NCBI GenBank assembly: GCA_963556195.1
Contig: OY744531.1
Location: 108,603,620 to 108,667,619 of the forward strand
DNA from: Sepiola atlantica
Taxonomy: Eukaryota; Mollusca; Cephalopoda; Sepiida; Sepiolidae
Direction of reading: 5' to 3'
DNA length: 64,000 bases
Part shown: piece after piece, positions 1-10,963 of the stretch
Numbering within the stretch: the stretch's first letter is position 1
How the letters are laid out: each line of letters opens with the position of its first letter
Program-made: the position numbers and the translations under genes
The notes under the pieces: generated by a model
Told to the model about the DNA's origin: nothing
The model's database searches: none
Seen by the model: the letters and a program-made list of their open reading frames with translations, nothing else

Positions 1-520
1 TAAAATTTGTTTTATAAATTGTTTAATATAAATGTTTTCCGTCACTTGTTAATTCACTGTCTGAAATAATGTTTCTTTTCATTTCATTCATGTGGAGTGG
101 GCACTTGCTCGCTGGTGACCTCTAATATATCCATTCCAGTCTTATTTTACTACCCAAGTTCAGTCCACTTTTCGCCATATTGATAACCACGTGGTCGATT
201 GACATGGACCACACTTCTACTTATATCTTATTTTATCTTTTAACGCAAATAGGTCACAAATGACCAAGTAAACCAAAATATAGTTTTGGGCTAATTTCTC
301 AATTGTATTTTCCTTTAAAATAATTTGTGACACCGATAGTAACGTTTATCTAAATAGCATAAGGATTAAAACCTTTAATTCTTCATGGACCAGTATTTTA
401 ACCAAAACAAGACGCAGTAGCTTAGAAAGTTGAATTGGTTCTATGCATATACTTTTCTCACTTAAAAAAAAAAAAAGTTTAACGCACAGGCATTATTACT
501 TGAAAACTTTTATTAGTCAA
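1..520. other. kindlin intron, upstream part
   Basis: Non-coding AT-rich sequence before the minisatellite. No exon with splice borders or recognisable protein similarity was seen on either strand. By position it is part of the intron that precedes the penultimate kindlin coding exon. Confidence 0.5.
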
Positions 521-1600
521 TCAATTTGCTTGAACACAAGTTTTCAGCCATTGTAATGTTTCCAATCAATTTGCTCAAACACAAGTTTTCAGCCATCATA
601 ATGTTTCCAATCAATTTGCTCGAACACAAGTTTTCAGCCATCGTAATGTTTCCAATCAATTTGCTCGAACACAAGTTTTCAGCTATCGTAATGTTTCCAA
701 TCAATTTGCTCGAACACAAGTTTTCAGTCATCGTAATGTTTCCAATCAATTTGCTCGAACACAAGTTTTCAGTCATCGTAATGTTTCCAATCAATTTGCT
801 CGAACACAAGTTTTCAGCTATCGTAATGTTTCCAATCAATTTGCTCGAACACAAGTTTTCAGTCATCGTAATGTTTCCAATCAATTTGCTCGAACACAAG
901 TTTTCAGTCATCGTAATGTTTCCAATCAATTTGCTCGAACACAAGTTTTCAGTCATCGTAATGTTTCCAATCAATTTGCTCGAACACAAGTTTTCAGTCA
1001 TCGTAATGTTTCCAATCAATTTGCTCGAACACAAGTTTTCAGTCATCGTAATGTTTCCAATCAATTTGCTCGAACACAAGTTTTCAGTCATCGTAATGTT
1101 TCCAATCAATTTGCTCAAACACAAGTTTTCAGCTATCGTAATGTTTCCAATCAATTTGCTCAAACACAAGTTTTCAGTCATCGTAATGTTTCCAATCAAT
1201 TTGCTCGAACACAAGTTTTCAGTCATCGTAATGTTTCCAATCAATTTGCTCGAACACAAGTTTTCAGCTATCGTAATGTTTCCAATCAATTTGCTCGAAC
1301 ACAAGTTTTCAGTCATCGTAATGTTTCCAATCAATTTGCTCGAACACAAGTTTTCAGTCATCGTAATGTTTCCAATCAATTTGCTCGAACACAAGTTTTC
1401 AGTCATCGTAATGTTTCCAATCAATTTGCTCGAACACAAGTTTTCAGTCATCGTAATGTTTCCAATCAATTTGCTCAAACACAAGTTTTCAGCTATCGTA
1501 ATGTTTCCAATCAATTTGCTCAAACACAAGTTTTCAGTCATCGTAATGTTTCCAATCAATTTGCTCAAACACAAGTTTTCAGTCATCGTAATGTTTCCAA
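521..1600. repeat. 45-bp minisatellite, 24 copies
   Basis: A tandem array of a 45-bp unit containing TTTGCTCGAACACAAG and TAATGTTTCC. The span of 1,080 bp equals exactly 24 units. Units differ at a few sites (CGAAC/CAAAC, GTCATCG/GCTATCG). The variant pair CAAAC+GCTATCG followed by CAAAC+GTCATCG recurs 360 bp apart (8 units), so blocks have been duplicated. Because 45 is divisible by 3 and the unit lacks stops in some frames, both strands show long open frames; these are not regarded as genes. The array ends 63 bp before a kindlin exon and so is intronic. Confidence 0.97.
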
Positions 1601-1663
1601 GTTCCTTCCACAAGTTTTTTGTTGCCGTTTATGGAGTTTTATTTTTTTTCTTCCATATTTTAG

Positions 1664-1810
1664 ATTGTCCGTCGTATCACGGATGCACATTCAAATGTTA
1701 AAGATTTGAACCTGACGGAAGCGAAACTGGCTTACATCAAGGCATGGCAGGCTCTTCCAGAATATGGCATTACCTATTTTATAATAAAAATGAACAACAA
1801 TAAGAAAGAA
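1664..1810 (+). CDS. FERMT: kindlin (fermitin), penultimate coding exon
   Basis: Kindlins are FERM-domain adaptors that bind integrin beta tails and, with talin, activate integrins at focal adhesions. This exon (147 bp, 49 codons, phase 0 at both ends) follows a polypyrimidine tract and TAG and is followed by GTAAGT. It encodes the linker into the C-terminal F3 subdomain. Typical kindlin features are the segments DAHSNVKDLNLTEAKL, AYIKAWQALPEYGIT and the lysine-rich end NNNKKE, which joins ELIG of the next exon as in vertebrate kindlins. Earlier exons lie left of the window. The paralogue cannot be assigned; invertebrates often have a single kindlin. Confidence 0.93.
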
Positions 1811-2050
1811 GTAAGTTCATCAATTGCACCATTTTTATTTCCCTTCAGTGAATTTCTTTTTTTTTTCTTCTTTTTTTTTCTAACCCACCCTCTTCCATTT
1901 AGTCAACTATCTTTGCCAGCCACGAATATAGTTATATTTGATGGAAGAGATTTACATGTTCTCTTAACATTTAAAATTTTCCAAATCTATATTTAGCATA
2001 TTAAAGTGATGATTAAAGATTTTTTTAATTTTTTAAATTATTTTTTCTTT

Positions 2051-2087
<37 letters not shown>

Positions 2088-2347
2088 TTAAAAAAAATTT
2101 TTTTTTAATCTAATACCAGCTCTGAAACATTAAGTTTGAAAGGTTTATATCGGATAAATATTAAATTACTTTTTCTGGACACGTCTTTGAGTGAACTTTA
2201 TTCGTCAACACATCTAAGATGCAAATTTTGAGAATACATCGATTATTGGCCAAGATGTTTTCTTTCTTTCTTTCCTTGCCAAAATGTATGTATGTATGTA
2301 TGTGTGTGTAGAAACATAATTAAATATTTTATATATATGTAATGTAT

Positions 2348-2404
2348 GGAAAAAAATATTGAAAACGTCCCATCACTAGATGGGACGTTTTCAATATTTT
2401 TTCC
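2348..2404. repeat. near-perfect hairpin
   Basis: An inverted repeat with 26-27 nt arms and a 4-nt loop (ACTA). The arms contain AAAACGTCCCATC and its complement; the only difference is one extra A in the left A-run. It lies in the last kindlin intron. No terminator role is implied in a eukaryotic intron. Confidence 0.9.
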
Positions 2405-2681
2405 AATTATAAAATCACCTAAAAAAAAAAAAATTAAAAAAAAAAAAAAAAAGAAAAAAAGTAAAATCTTAGGGGGGGGGGGGGTGTTACTCATCTACTT
2501 TTAAATTTGACAAACTTTGTTTGTTTTCCCTTTATCAATATCTTGGTTACAATACATAAACTCATTGTGAGATTTTCACTTGGGCCTTTTCTTTCTTTTA
2601 ATAGTGCCATTTTTACTTAAATTCGTTATGATCGGGTTAGGGTTAGTTTTACTATTAATTTAAAATCAATAAGTACCAACA

Positions 2682-2935
2682 AAGCTTGGATGGTATGGTC
2701 ACGTGACAAGGGACAGTGGTCTCTTCAAAACCATCCTGCAGGGAGCAGTGCAAGGCAAGAGAAGAAGAGGGAGACAACACAAAAGATGGACGGACAACAT
2801 CAAAGAGTGGACGGGCTACAACTTCGCTACAACCCAGTCATGACCGTCAGAAGTGGAGACAGCTGGTGTGGAGTTCATTGGTGCAGCGCCCCTACGACCC
2901 AGGAGGGGGTTAAGGGACCAAGTCAAGTCAAGTAC
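2682..2935 (+). mobile_element. LINE 3' end (C-terminal reverse-transcriptase region)
   Basis: Frame 3 from 2682 reads LGWYGHVTRDSGLFKTILQG, then a basic GKRRRGRQHKRW stretch and TDNIKEWTGYNF. This is the tail typical of non-LTR retrotransposon polyproteins in invertebrates. The frame then degenerates. It is a 5'-truncated, dead fragment in the last kindlin intron. Confidence 0.75.
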
Positions 2936-3175
2936 CAACAATAGAAAATTAAGTTTAAAAAAAACAATTAAAAAAAAAAACCATTAAAAGTTTCATTAGG
3001 CTCACATTTTTCCGATATGCCAAAAGGTTAAGTTGTTCAATTTTCAAATTCAAAAAAACTTTTCAATTCTCATTCTGGATTTTCCTTTTTTCCCTTCCAT
3101 AATTTGTTGTCACTTAATGCATTGTAAATAGATGCGGTCTTTTCAAAGTCTTTGTTTTTTTTTTTCTTTTTTCAG

Positions 3176-3466
3176 GAATTAATCGGTGTGGCTAGCAATC
3201 GTATTATTCGAATGGATCTAAGTTCTGGCGATTCCATCAAGACCTGGCGTTACAACACTCTGCAGACTTGGACCGTGAACTGGGAGTCTCGTAAAGTGAT
3301 TCTAACGTTTGAAGAGGAAGAGATCGTCTTTGACAGCTTAGCTTCGGATTGCAAAGTTGTGCACGAATTTATAGGTGGATATATTTTCCTTTCCATGCGA
3401 TCTTCGGATAAAAGTCAAACCTTGGACGAGGCTCTCTTCCACAAATTAACGGGAGGCCGCTTGTAA
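3176..3466 (+). CDS. FERMT: kindlin (fermitin), last coding exon with stop
   Basis: This exon (97 codons including TAA) begins after a long T-tract and CAG. It encodes most of the F3 (PTB-like) lobe that binds NPxY motifs of integrin beta tails. Hallmarks in order are [45 protein letters not shown], and the terminal [12 protein letters not shown] before the stop, closely matching the end of vertebrate kindlins. The integrin-contact Gln-Trp pair of vertebrate kindlins appears as Thr-Trp here, with a Gln one residue earlier (TLQTW). The reading frame joins the previous exon without a break. The following sequence is 3' UTR. Confidence 0.95.
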   Translation, partial: ELIGVASNRIIRMDLSSGDSIKTWRYNTLQTWTVNWESRKVILTFEEEEIVFDSLASDCKVVHEFIGGYIFLSMRSSDKSQTLDEALFHKLTGGRL

Positions 3467-3699
3467 CTGACTGAGCGTAGTTGTTACCGACACCGCCTTC
3501 CGACACCGCTGAGCAGCCATGTAACTCTTCTCTCTCTTTTCTACAAAATGTCCCCCCCCCCCTTCTGTTTTTATTATAAAAGCAAAAAAAGCCTTCCAAA
3601 AAGTTGCAATCGCCCGCTTAATTCTTCCCGTCAATCGCAACAACCAGCTATCAAAAATCAAACCAGAACTTTATTTTTTAGCAGAAAGAGAAAAGAAGA

Positions 3700-3737
<38 letters not shown>

Positions 3738-4484
3738 TCGACACATCTTCCCCGTCCACTTGTTTAACTTGAAAAATACCTTCAAAATATCTTTTTAAAA
3801 AAAAAAACAACTTATTTTGTAATATGGCAATTTAGGACTTGCAGGTAACCAAACTGTCTCGATTTGCTTAAAGAGACTCTAGAATCCATGAACAAACTTT
3901 TTTCTTTTTTTTTTTTATGCTTACATTATCAAACAAGATAATGCGTTGCCTTAAAACAATTTTTTTTTTTTTTTTTCTGTTTGTATTTCTTTTTAAATAT
4001 GCATTTTTTGCTTTTTCTATATATTTATTCATTCGTTTAAAAATATTTCAAGACGTACAAGGATTTTCTTTTTACATGCAGTCGCACCACCGGCATTCTT
4101 GCTTCTTCAACCAACGCGTGTCTCTCATGCCATGGCTTCATTATGATATGATTATGCAAATTTTATCAGATGTGATTTAAATCCCAACAAAACGAGCGAA
4201 CAAACGAACCCTGACACTTGTTGTTGTTGCAATAATTAATGGACTGGATAAGATATTAGATTTATTTCTCTGTATACATCGAGATCTTGCATTGTGTGTC
4301 TCTTCTCAAATCTGCCTCTCGTCCACAAGAGCTCCACCTCATTTGAGGCCAAGGATTTTACCCCTTTGACCATAATGGATTCATAACAACACAAGTTGTC
4401 GTCTCTTACGCCATTCGATTATGTAAGTAATTGGATTCAATGCTCCATTATAATATGATTATTCGAATCTCATCAGATATTAAT

Positions 4485-4590
4485 TATTAATTATGTTAAT
4501 TATGTTAATTATTAATTATGTTAATCATTAATTATGTTAATCATTAATTATGTTAATCATTAATTATGTCAGTTATTAATTTTATTAATT
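4485..4590. repeat. ATTAATTATGTTAAT tandem repeat
   Basis: A short array of about 16-bp units of the form CATTAATTATGTTAAT, with truncated versions at the left end. It is simple and AT-rich. Confidence 0.8.
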
Positions 4591-5746
4591 ACAACAAAAT
4601 GAATGGAATAGTAAATCCAATTTAAAGTAATTATAAATTTTTTCAGACCTAACAATTTTCTCAATTATTGAGACACAGAATAAAGAAAAAATCGAAAATT
4701 CATTGTTTTGACGGCCATGAGTCCGCATCATCATATTAGGATATCTTGCGATCAGACCTGTACACAATTTGAAAGTATATAAAAAAAAAAAAAAAAGATT
4801 CTATTTAAAAACAAATAGACAGTATAAACATGAATAAAATAAATAAAAATAGCTTTGATTATAAATCAGCACTCAGTGACTTTTGGACATTTATTCTTTA
4901 AACAAAATGCCTGGAAAGTTTGAAGAAAAAAAAAAAAAATGCAATAATTTTGAATCTGTTACTTTCAACATTTATTAAAATTTCTTCAGATGTTTTTTTA
5001 ATCGTATTGAAAAACGATCGTATGAAATTAGTCCATCAAATTATAAATAATTTTCTAGTTTTTTTTCCTTCTTCATGCCCTTCTGTCTTTTAACTAATAT
5101 TGCAAACACAGTAATTTAAATTTCCTGATCAAGAATCTCCTTTAGTCCAAAGTTGCTGGTAAATTCGGTGGTGTACTTCTGCAGCAATATATATTTAACA
5201 AAAAAAAACAAAACAAAAACATAATCTCCATTTCATTTGTTGAAACATTTGTGCTGACATTGTCATCATTTTGTGCGCAATAGAAGCAAAAAAAAAAAAA
5301 AAAGATTACCCGCCTTTTTTCAAAATGTGCAAAACGCAGAATATAATTGTAGGCGAAAATATTGTATAAAACCTTTTTTTTAATCTATTGAACTGCTAAT
5401 GTTTAAAAAAAATTTCAAAGTCTTTATATAAAAATTTAAAAAATCAATGAAAATAAAACTTGTACAATAAAGTTATATATATATATAAATCGGGCGTTTT
5501 GTTCTTTTTGCTTCAAGCACTTTGACATTTGTATGTGTGCCTCCATTTCTCGGGCTTGTTAATATGGGTTGAGTCTGATCAAATTCTGTTAAAACGTTTG
5601 GTACTTAAAGGGAGTTTTTTTTTTGTTTATTTGTTTTTAATTAATTTATTTCCAGACAATATTTCACATTTGGTGCAGAGATTTTGTAGGAAAATTTATT
5701 TTTAGTTCCAAATTTAAAAAAAATTTTTTTTTTAAATTGCTATATC

Positions 5747-5771
5747 TCCCACTCTACAGTAAAGACCAATG

Positions 5772-5805
<34 letters not shown>
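5747..5805 (-). repeat. MITE terminus next to a (TA)n tract
   Basis: CACTCTACAGTAAAGACCAATGT runs directly into (TA)n. It is the reverse-strand form of the terminus seen at 22609-22715 (ACATTGGTCTTTATTATAG) and at 33648-33672, so the window holds at least three copies of this terminus, each beside a TA-rich stretch. Confidence 0.6.
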
Positions 5806-5806
<1 letters not shown>

Positions 5807-6286
5807 CTTAAACCTTTAACTTAAAGAAATTTATGTAGTAGCTCAATAGTGTATGACTAGAGCTCTTAATTTAACATGTAAATTATAGTTATTCAGAAAC
5901 ATTTCATATTTGTTCAAAAACACTTTGGCAGAAACAATTGTCTGTCAATTTCAAGAACATGTATTTTATGATCTACAAAATATCACTAATATTCATTAAG
6001 AATCATTTGAGAATCTGATTTTGTATTTTGGGCCAAACAAAATCTGATTTCTTTTCGAAATGAAATAAGTGCCTTATAAAAACGGAAATCATGCCGAGAC
6101 CTAAAAGTAAAGTTCATAGATTGGCTCCATGATAAGCCAGCCCCCTGGAGTAGACGGTCTGACAGTTATCTCTAGTGGATATCTCCAGCGGTCAGCCTCT
6201 GGGTGGTCGAATGGTGACCAATGAGAAAGATGAATTACAGGGGAGGGGGGGGGTGAGACTTGTGCATGAAAGGCAGTTTTGATTTT

Positions 6287-6636
6287 CTGACGATCAGTTG
6301 GAGCTTGAGGCCGGACGATCAGTTGGAGCTTGAGGCCGGACGATCAGTTGGAGCTTGAGGCCGGACGATCAGTTGGAGCTTGAGGGCTGACGATCAGTTG
6401 GAGCTTGAGGCCGGACGATCAGTTGGAGCTTGAGGCCGGACGATCAGTTGGAGCTTGAGGCCTGACGATCAGTTGGAGCTTGAGGCCGGACGATCAGTTG
6501 GAGCTTGAGGCCGGACGATCAGTTGGAGCTTGAGGGCTGACGATCAGTTGGAGCTTGAGGCCGGACGATCAGTTGGAGCTTGAGGGCTGACGATCAGTTG
6601 GAGCTTGAGGCCGGACGATCAGTTGGAGCTTGAGGC
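6287..6636. repeat. 25-bp minisatellite, 14 copies
   Basis: The unit is GACGATCAGTTGGAGCTTGA followed by GGCCG; 350 bp equals 14 units. Variants end GGGCT or GGCCT. It is GC-richer than its surroundings. An open frame starting inside the array continues to the right but matches nothing. Confidence 0.96.
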
Positions 6637-7010
6637 CCGTCCAGGAAAGATGGGCCTATTAGGGGTTCTGAAGTCCAATCAGCACAATCGTTTAGTTATT
6701 TTATTTTTTTTTTTTTTGTCATCTGCCATTCAACCTGGAAACACGAGTTTCATTTGTAATTTGTTTGTAACCTGGAATTGTGGTCTTACTTGGAATGAGA
6801 ACTCTGTTACAACACTGACTGAGTCGGACGACAACTTTGAACCGGTGCAACGCGAACAGTGCAGTGAACGCACTCACAGATTCACAAGATTTTATGTCTC
6901 TGTCTCCTTTTTCTCTCTGTCCCCTCTTTCTTGTTTTCCTCTCCTCGCTTTCTTTCTGAATAAATATTCACAATTTTGTGGTAACTTTCCATGTTTATAA
7001 GAATTTTTGT
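6637..7010. other. unassigned non-repeat stretch
   Basis: Less AT-rich sequence with a CT-rich tract (6900-6955) and AATAAA at 6958-6963. A + frame is open to about 7000 but begins inside the 25-bp array and shows no recognisable domain. It could be part of an unspliced 3' UTR or of a dispersed repeat. Confidence 0.3.
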
Positions 7011-7149
7011 CTGATCTTTATTTTGAAAAATATCACTTAATGACCCGCAATTCTATGGAAAATCAATTTCTACATTTAATTAATAAAATTAAAAACGAAA
7101 AACGTTTCACGAAATAATAAGCGACACTTCTTTTTATAACAAACAACGC

Positions 7150-7806
7150 AAAGTGAAAAGTTTGCTGCCGCTTCGTAGATGAATTTATTTTCGGTTGAAG
7201 ATAGCATCATGGGATGTCGGTGATAAAGACAGAGGAGAAAATGAGGCGATCTGTCTTGGCTGATGCCAACGAACCGTTTGGTGATTGTCTGCAATTTCTA
7301 GGGGGGCTGAAGAAGTCATTTAGGGAACTAATGATATCGATGTGCCCCGCGAGCTGATTGGCCAACACTTGGCCAAACCACCTCACAGGAACACTGATAC
7401 GCATTGAGAAGTAAACCTCATTTATGACTACTACAACCCCTGCTTAGGCTGAAAGCCGACAAAAAAAAAATGAAGTGTAGCAGTGGGAAAAAACAAAAAT
7501 ACAAAATATTTGGAATAGCGAGTAAAAACGCCCGGAACAAAAATGGTTCATTCAAAGGAGAAGTGAAAAGTCTGCTGCCACTTCGTAGATGAATTTATTT
7601 TAGGCAGAGGAGAAAATGAGTCGATCTGTCTTGGCTGATGCCAAGGAACCGTTTGGTGATTGTCTGCAATCTCTAGGGGGGGGGGGGGGGGGGGCTGAAG
7701 AAGTCATTTAGGGAACTAATATGAATGCGAGCTGAATTGCCAAACCACCTCACAGTGACACGGATATGCATTAAGTAAACCTCACGTATGACTGCTACAA
7801 TTCCTC
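7150..7806. repeat. direct duplication of a dispersed repeat
   Basis: Two copies, 7150-7440 and 7559-7806, share AAGTGAAAAGT, CTGCTGCC, CTTCGTAGATGAATTTATTT, CGATCTGTCTTGGCTGATGC and GAAGAAGTCATTTAGGGAAC. The second copy has a G-tract expanded to about 17 and some deletions. The repeat class is unknown. Confidence 0.85.
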
Positions 7807-8348
7807 ATTTCACACGTCGTCTATGATCTATTTTTTTTTATGACGTCATAAAGGATCTTCCCAGTATCTTCAACCAAGTGATAGAATATGATATCACTCA
7901 TATTGGCTGTAACAGAAACGTATAACCAAATTAAAGCTACATAAGATGAGTGAAACTGGCAGTAAAAGTTTCCATTTTTTTTTATCTTTACACATTTGAA
8001 ACTTGGCATTAAAAAATATTTCAAAATTTAAATAATACTTTATAATAAGCTTTTGTTTAAAAATTGACTGATTTGTTTTAAACAAATTTCAAGGTTTTGA
8101 TGTCAATTCCTTTTTTTAAAATTTTTTTTTTTAAACAATATCTTCCAATATTAGAAAGAAATGAACGTTTTTCGGGGGATTGCTCATCCAAAAATCAGTC
8201 AAGTATAAAAGTTTAAGGCTTGTATCTCTTTAATCGGTAACTTTTTACAAAAGATTTGGTAAAATGCACATTTTTCTGTCAAATTGAGCTTCGGAACGTT
8301 GTTTCCATGTTAGAAATATTATGGGTGTACTAATAAAACGATTTTAGC

Positions 8349-8522
8349 TTAATCTGTCTGATGTCATGAATAATAAATTAATCTGTCTGATGTCATGAAT
8401 AATAAATTAATCTGTCTGATGTCATGAATAATAAATTAATCTGTCTGATGTCATGAATAATAAATTAATCTGTCTGATGTCATGAATAATAAATTAATCT
8501 GTCTGATGTCATGAATAATAAA
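8349..8522. repeat. 29-bp minisatellite, 6 copies
   Basis: The unit begins TTAATCTGTCTGATGTCATG and ends AATAATAAA; six copies are essentially identical, suggesting recent expansion. Confidence 0.97.
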
Positions 8523-9175
8523 TTCCAATGTGTTTGATTATTCATAAGTTTTATTTTAACGGCTGAATTGCTCTTCTGTATCGTTTTCGTACAGTTTTTA
8601 TGACGGCATCTGATTTTCACCAACGTTTAAGACTGGGTATATCTAAGCACTATTAATTCCATCTATATGATCTTTCTTTTAATCAACTATGGCATTATAT
8701 TTAAAGATTTTTCAACTGCTTAAGTTGGCCCTGTATTCAGTTTCACACATAACGCAATGTCCGACTAACTTTGAATGGCCGTAACTCAGGTACTAATTGA
8801 GATACCCAGATAAATATCTAGCAGCACTAGATATGCATACTTAAAGTTGTTTTTTTTTCTGATGAAATGCAAAATAAAAATATTTAGTGTTACTGACTGC
8901 CAAAAATTAAAACTTTACATAATTCCAAAATAATTGTAAAACATTCACAAAAACTCGTCTAGCTACAACCACTGTAACTGATTTTCCTTTCATCCTGAAC
9001 TTAAAATGGAATTTCCATGAGCAATGTTTCTTTCCAAGAAGTACCACTATGTAGAACAATACCATTGAGCTACTTCCCAGCTGACTACAACATGGTCTTT
9101 TTCAAGTCGTCCTCTTAAATCAAATTCTGTCCATTTGCAACCATCATTACCAACTCTCATCGTGTTGTCTCACCG
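8523..9175. other. intergenic, nothing recognised
   Basis: No coding similarity, RNA gene or clear repeat was seen. The sequence is AT-rich and unique within the window. Confidence 0.4.
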
Positions 9176-9600
9176 TTCTGATGAGTTAGCAAGTTTCGGG
9201 AATTTCTGCCATTACTAACCAGCATAGCGTTACAGTTGTCTACCCATGGAAGAGTATATCAAGCAAGGGTATGCAGTGCAATGTATGAAAGTGAAGGCTG
9301 GCCGGTGAGGGTTAGGGGTTACATGGAGAGAAATGACAATGGATGTGTAATGTGAGCCTTAATGTAAGGCTTTGGTGACCTCGGAGGAAGATTTAAATCT
9401 GGATTGAGAGATGTGTGCAAAGTCAGGAGACTTTGTTGGTTTGGTCACATTGAAAGAATGGATGCGAGTGTTTGGGTTAGATGTAGAACAGTTGAGGTAA
9501 CAGGGCCAAATGGCAGGGAAAACCTGGGAGGACGTGATAAGGATGGAGAAAGGGGGATAAATTTCTAAAATCTGCCCAACACATGCCAAAATGTTAAAAT
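9176..9600 (+). mobile_element. LINE 3' fragment (same family as 36840-37400)
   Basis: Sequence such as TGCCATTACTAACCAGCA, then AGAGTATATCAAGCAAG and GGTTTGGTCACATTGAAAGA, parallels the better preserved copy at 36890-37390. That copy encodes the LINE segments [19 protein letters not shown] and FGHIERMDE. The copy here has stops and frameshifts. It ends in an ATGTTAAAATG-type tail followed by (ATC)n. Confidence 0.75.
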
Positions 9601-9739
9601 GTATCATCATCAGTTTAAAATAAATAACACCGTTATATAAGTATATTTTTGGTTTTTATTCTTTGGCATAAAAATAAGGTAAAATAATTTCTGTAAGTCA
9701 AAAAAAAGTGAATTTAAAGCTTCCCCACTACGACTGGCG

Positions 9740-10520
9740 ATTGTGTTTGATTTCACTTTTTCTTCTGTTGGAAAGCTACAAATAGTCAGCAAATTGTTAC
9801 CAAAGACAATAAAAGTTACAAACAAAGCAAATTATTCAGGTAGGTATTTTTAAGCACTTATTTACATTAAAAAATTTTTTTTTTTTAACATAATTCATCC
9901 CAAACAAGGAAGACCGTCACTGTAGACGTAAGGGGCTACTGAGAATTAGGGAGTAGGTTTAGGGTGTCATTCTAAGTTGGGAGCTGTGCAGCGAGATGTT
10001 TGTTTACATTAGTTTTAAACATCTGCATGTCGGTACAGTCGGGAGCAGGGATGGAGTTCCAGAGGCCGGCAGCACGAGGAAAGAAGATTTTGGAGTATAA
10101 GCCTCTCCGGCAGCTGGGGACCTCCGCAGTGAATGGATCTAGCTGATTGTTGGGTTGTTCTAGTATTTATCCTTGTAGTCGTAGCCTTGTAAACTCGCCG
10201 GATTTTACTCCATGTGAAACCTCAATGTCATAGATTTAACAACTGTAAATCGAAAATTACAGCAAATAACTCATCGATCGGTCGAAAATATAATTTTCAA
10301 CAGATCTGTATATTTTTATTAGCTGTATTTTTGTTTCGTTTCGTTTTCGATTTTCATGTCAGGTGGGCGGCCATGTTGCCTCAAATAATCATCGAATAAA
10401 ATATTAACATGCAATTAAAAATACTTTAAAAACACCAACAAATGATGAAGCTAGGTAGAAAAATAACTTTTATTGGATTTGGTAACAATTATTTGTTGAC
10501 TATTTGCTTATTTCGCTCGT
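9740..10520. mobile_element. degenerate fold-back element carrying a LINE fragment
   Basis: The left arm (about 9770-9845, with ACAAATAGTCAGCAAA and TTGTTACCAAAGACAATAAA) is complementary to the right arm (about 10440-10520, with TAACTTTTATTGGATTTGG and ATTTGTTGACTATTTG). The arms resemble those of the fold-back elements at 21728-22300 and 50170-50560. A LINE fragment lies between them. Much diverged. Confidence 0.55.
9890..10150 (-). mobile_element. LINE 3' fragment (family of 34542-35310)
   Basis: On the - strand it encodes NQLDPFTAEVPSCRRGLYSK, then [17 protein letters not shown] and [19 protein letters not shown]. This is the C-terminal end of a non-LTR retrotransposon, and is the same family as the copies at 18785, 34542 and 35460 on the + strand. 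5'-truncated. Confidence 0.85.
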
Positions 10521-10861
10521 TTCTCGTCTGTTGGAATCCTCGTCACAATCACCTTGACTGCAAATAAAAATCTAAGTCTGACGTAGTAATATAACATTCA
10601 GACAATTCTTCTTCCTAAAATTTCCAACAAAATAAAATCTAAATGGAAGATTCTGTTAATTCATTTTTTGTTTTTAAGTTTCTTTCAAGACTGTCTTTCC
10701 ATTATATAGAAATTTTGAAGAGATGTAAAATATAATTTTTTTATTTTAATTTTTTTTTTTTTTGACTCACTCTCATCCAAATTCCAGTCAATGTTCTCCA
10801 AGATAACGAGTTGTATTTGTTAGCTGCCATTTTAATAAAAGAAATATTTTTCAATTGCTGC
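10521..10861 (-). other. DHTKD1 3' UTR region
   Basis: Sequence just past the DHTKD1 stop on the - strand. TTTATT at 10740-10745 reads AATAAA on the gene strand and is a possible poly(A) signal about 120 bp after the stop; another lies at 10469-10474. The choice cannot be made without transcript data. Confidence 0.4.
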
Positions 10862-10963
10862 CTATTGGAAAGTTGCGGCTAATATGTCTTTGCTTTCTTT
10901 CTGATGCACTTGTGCAATGCCGACAGCTGCGGTTGCTAAATGACCTCTGCCAACATACTGCAA
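10862..10963 (-). CDS. DHTKD1: DHTKD1 last coding exon with stop
   Basis: It encodes [20 protein letters not shown] followed by [13 protein letters not shown] and a TAG stop (33 residues). The acceptor is CTCAG. It matches the C-terminal end of DHTKD1, where VGIG.VH.H...DIL is conserved. Phase 0. Confidence 0.95.
   Translation of the reverse strand: MQYVGRGHLATAAVGIAQVHQKESKDILAATFQ

Larger units (their letters stand above)
3467..6286 (+). other. kindlin 3' UTR and intergenic DNA
   Basis: AT-rich sequence with no coding similarity. It contains a (TA)n tract near 3700-3735, polyT runs and several AATAAA hexamers. The one at 5466-5471 (ACAATAAAG before a TA run) is one possible poly(A) signal for the kindlin mRNA, but earlier ones near 4679 and 4832 are equally possible. 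The 3' UTR end cannot be fixed from sequence alone. Confidence 0.4.

Noticed and set aside
513..1701. Long open frames on both strands over the 45-bp array
   Set aside because: Unit length is a multiple of three with few stops. The array is intronic between kindlin exons, and no domain is encoded.
6605..7000. 131-codon + frame
   Set aside because: Begins inside the 25-bp minisatellite and passes through a polyT run; no recognisable domain.
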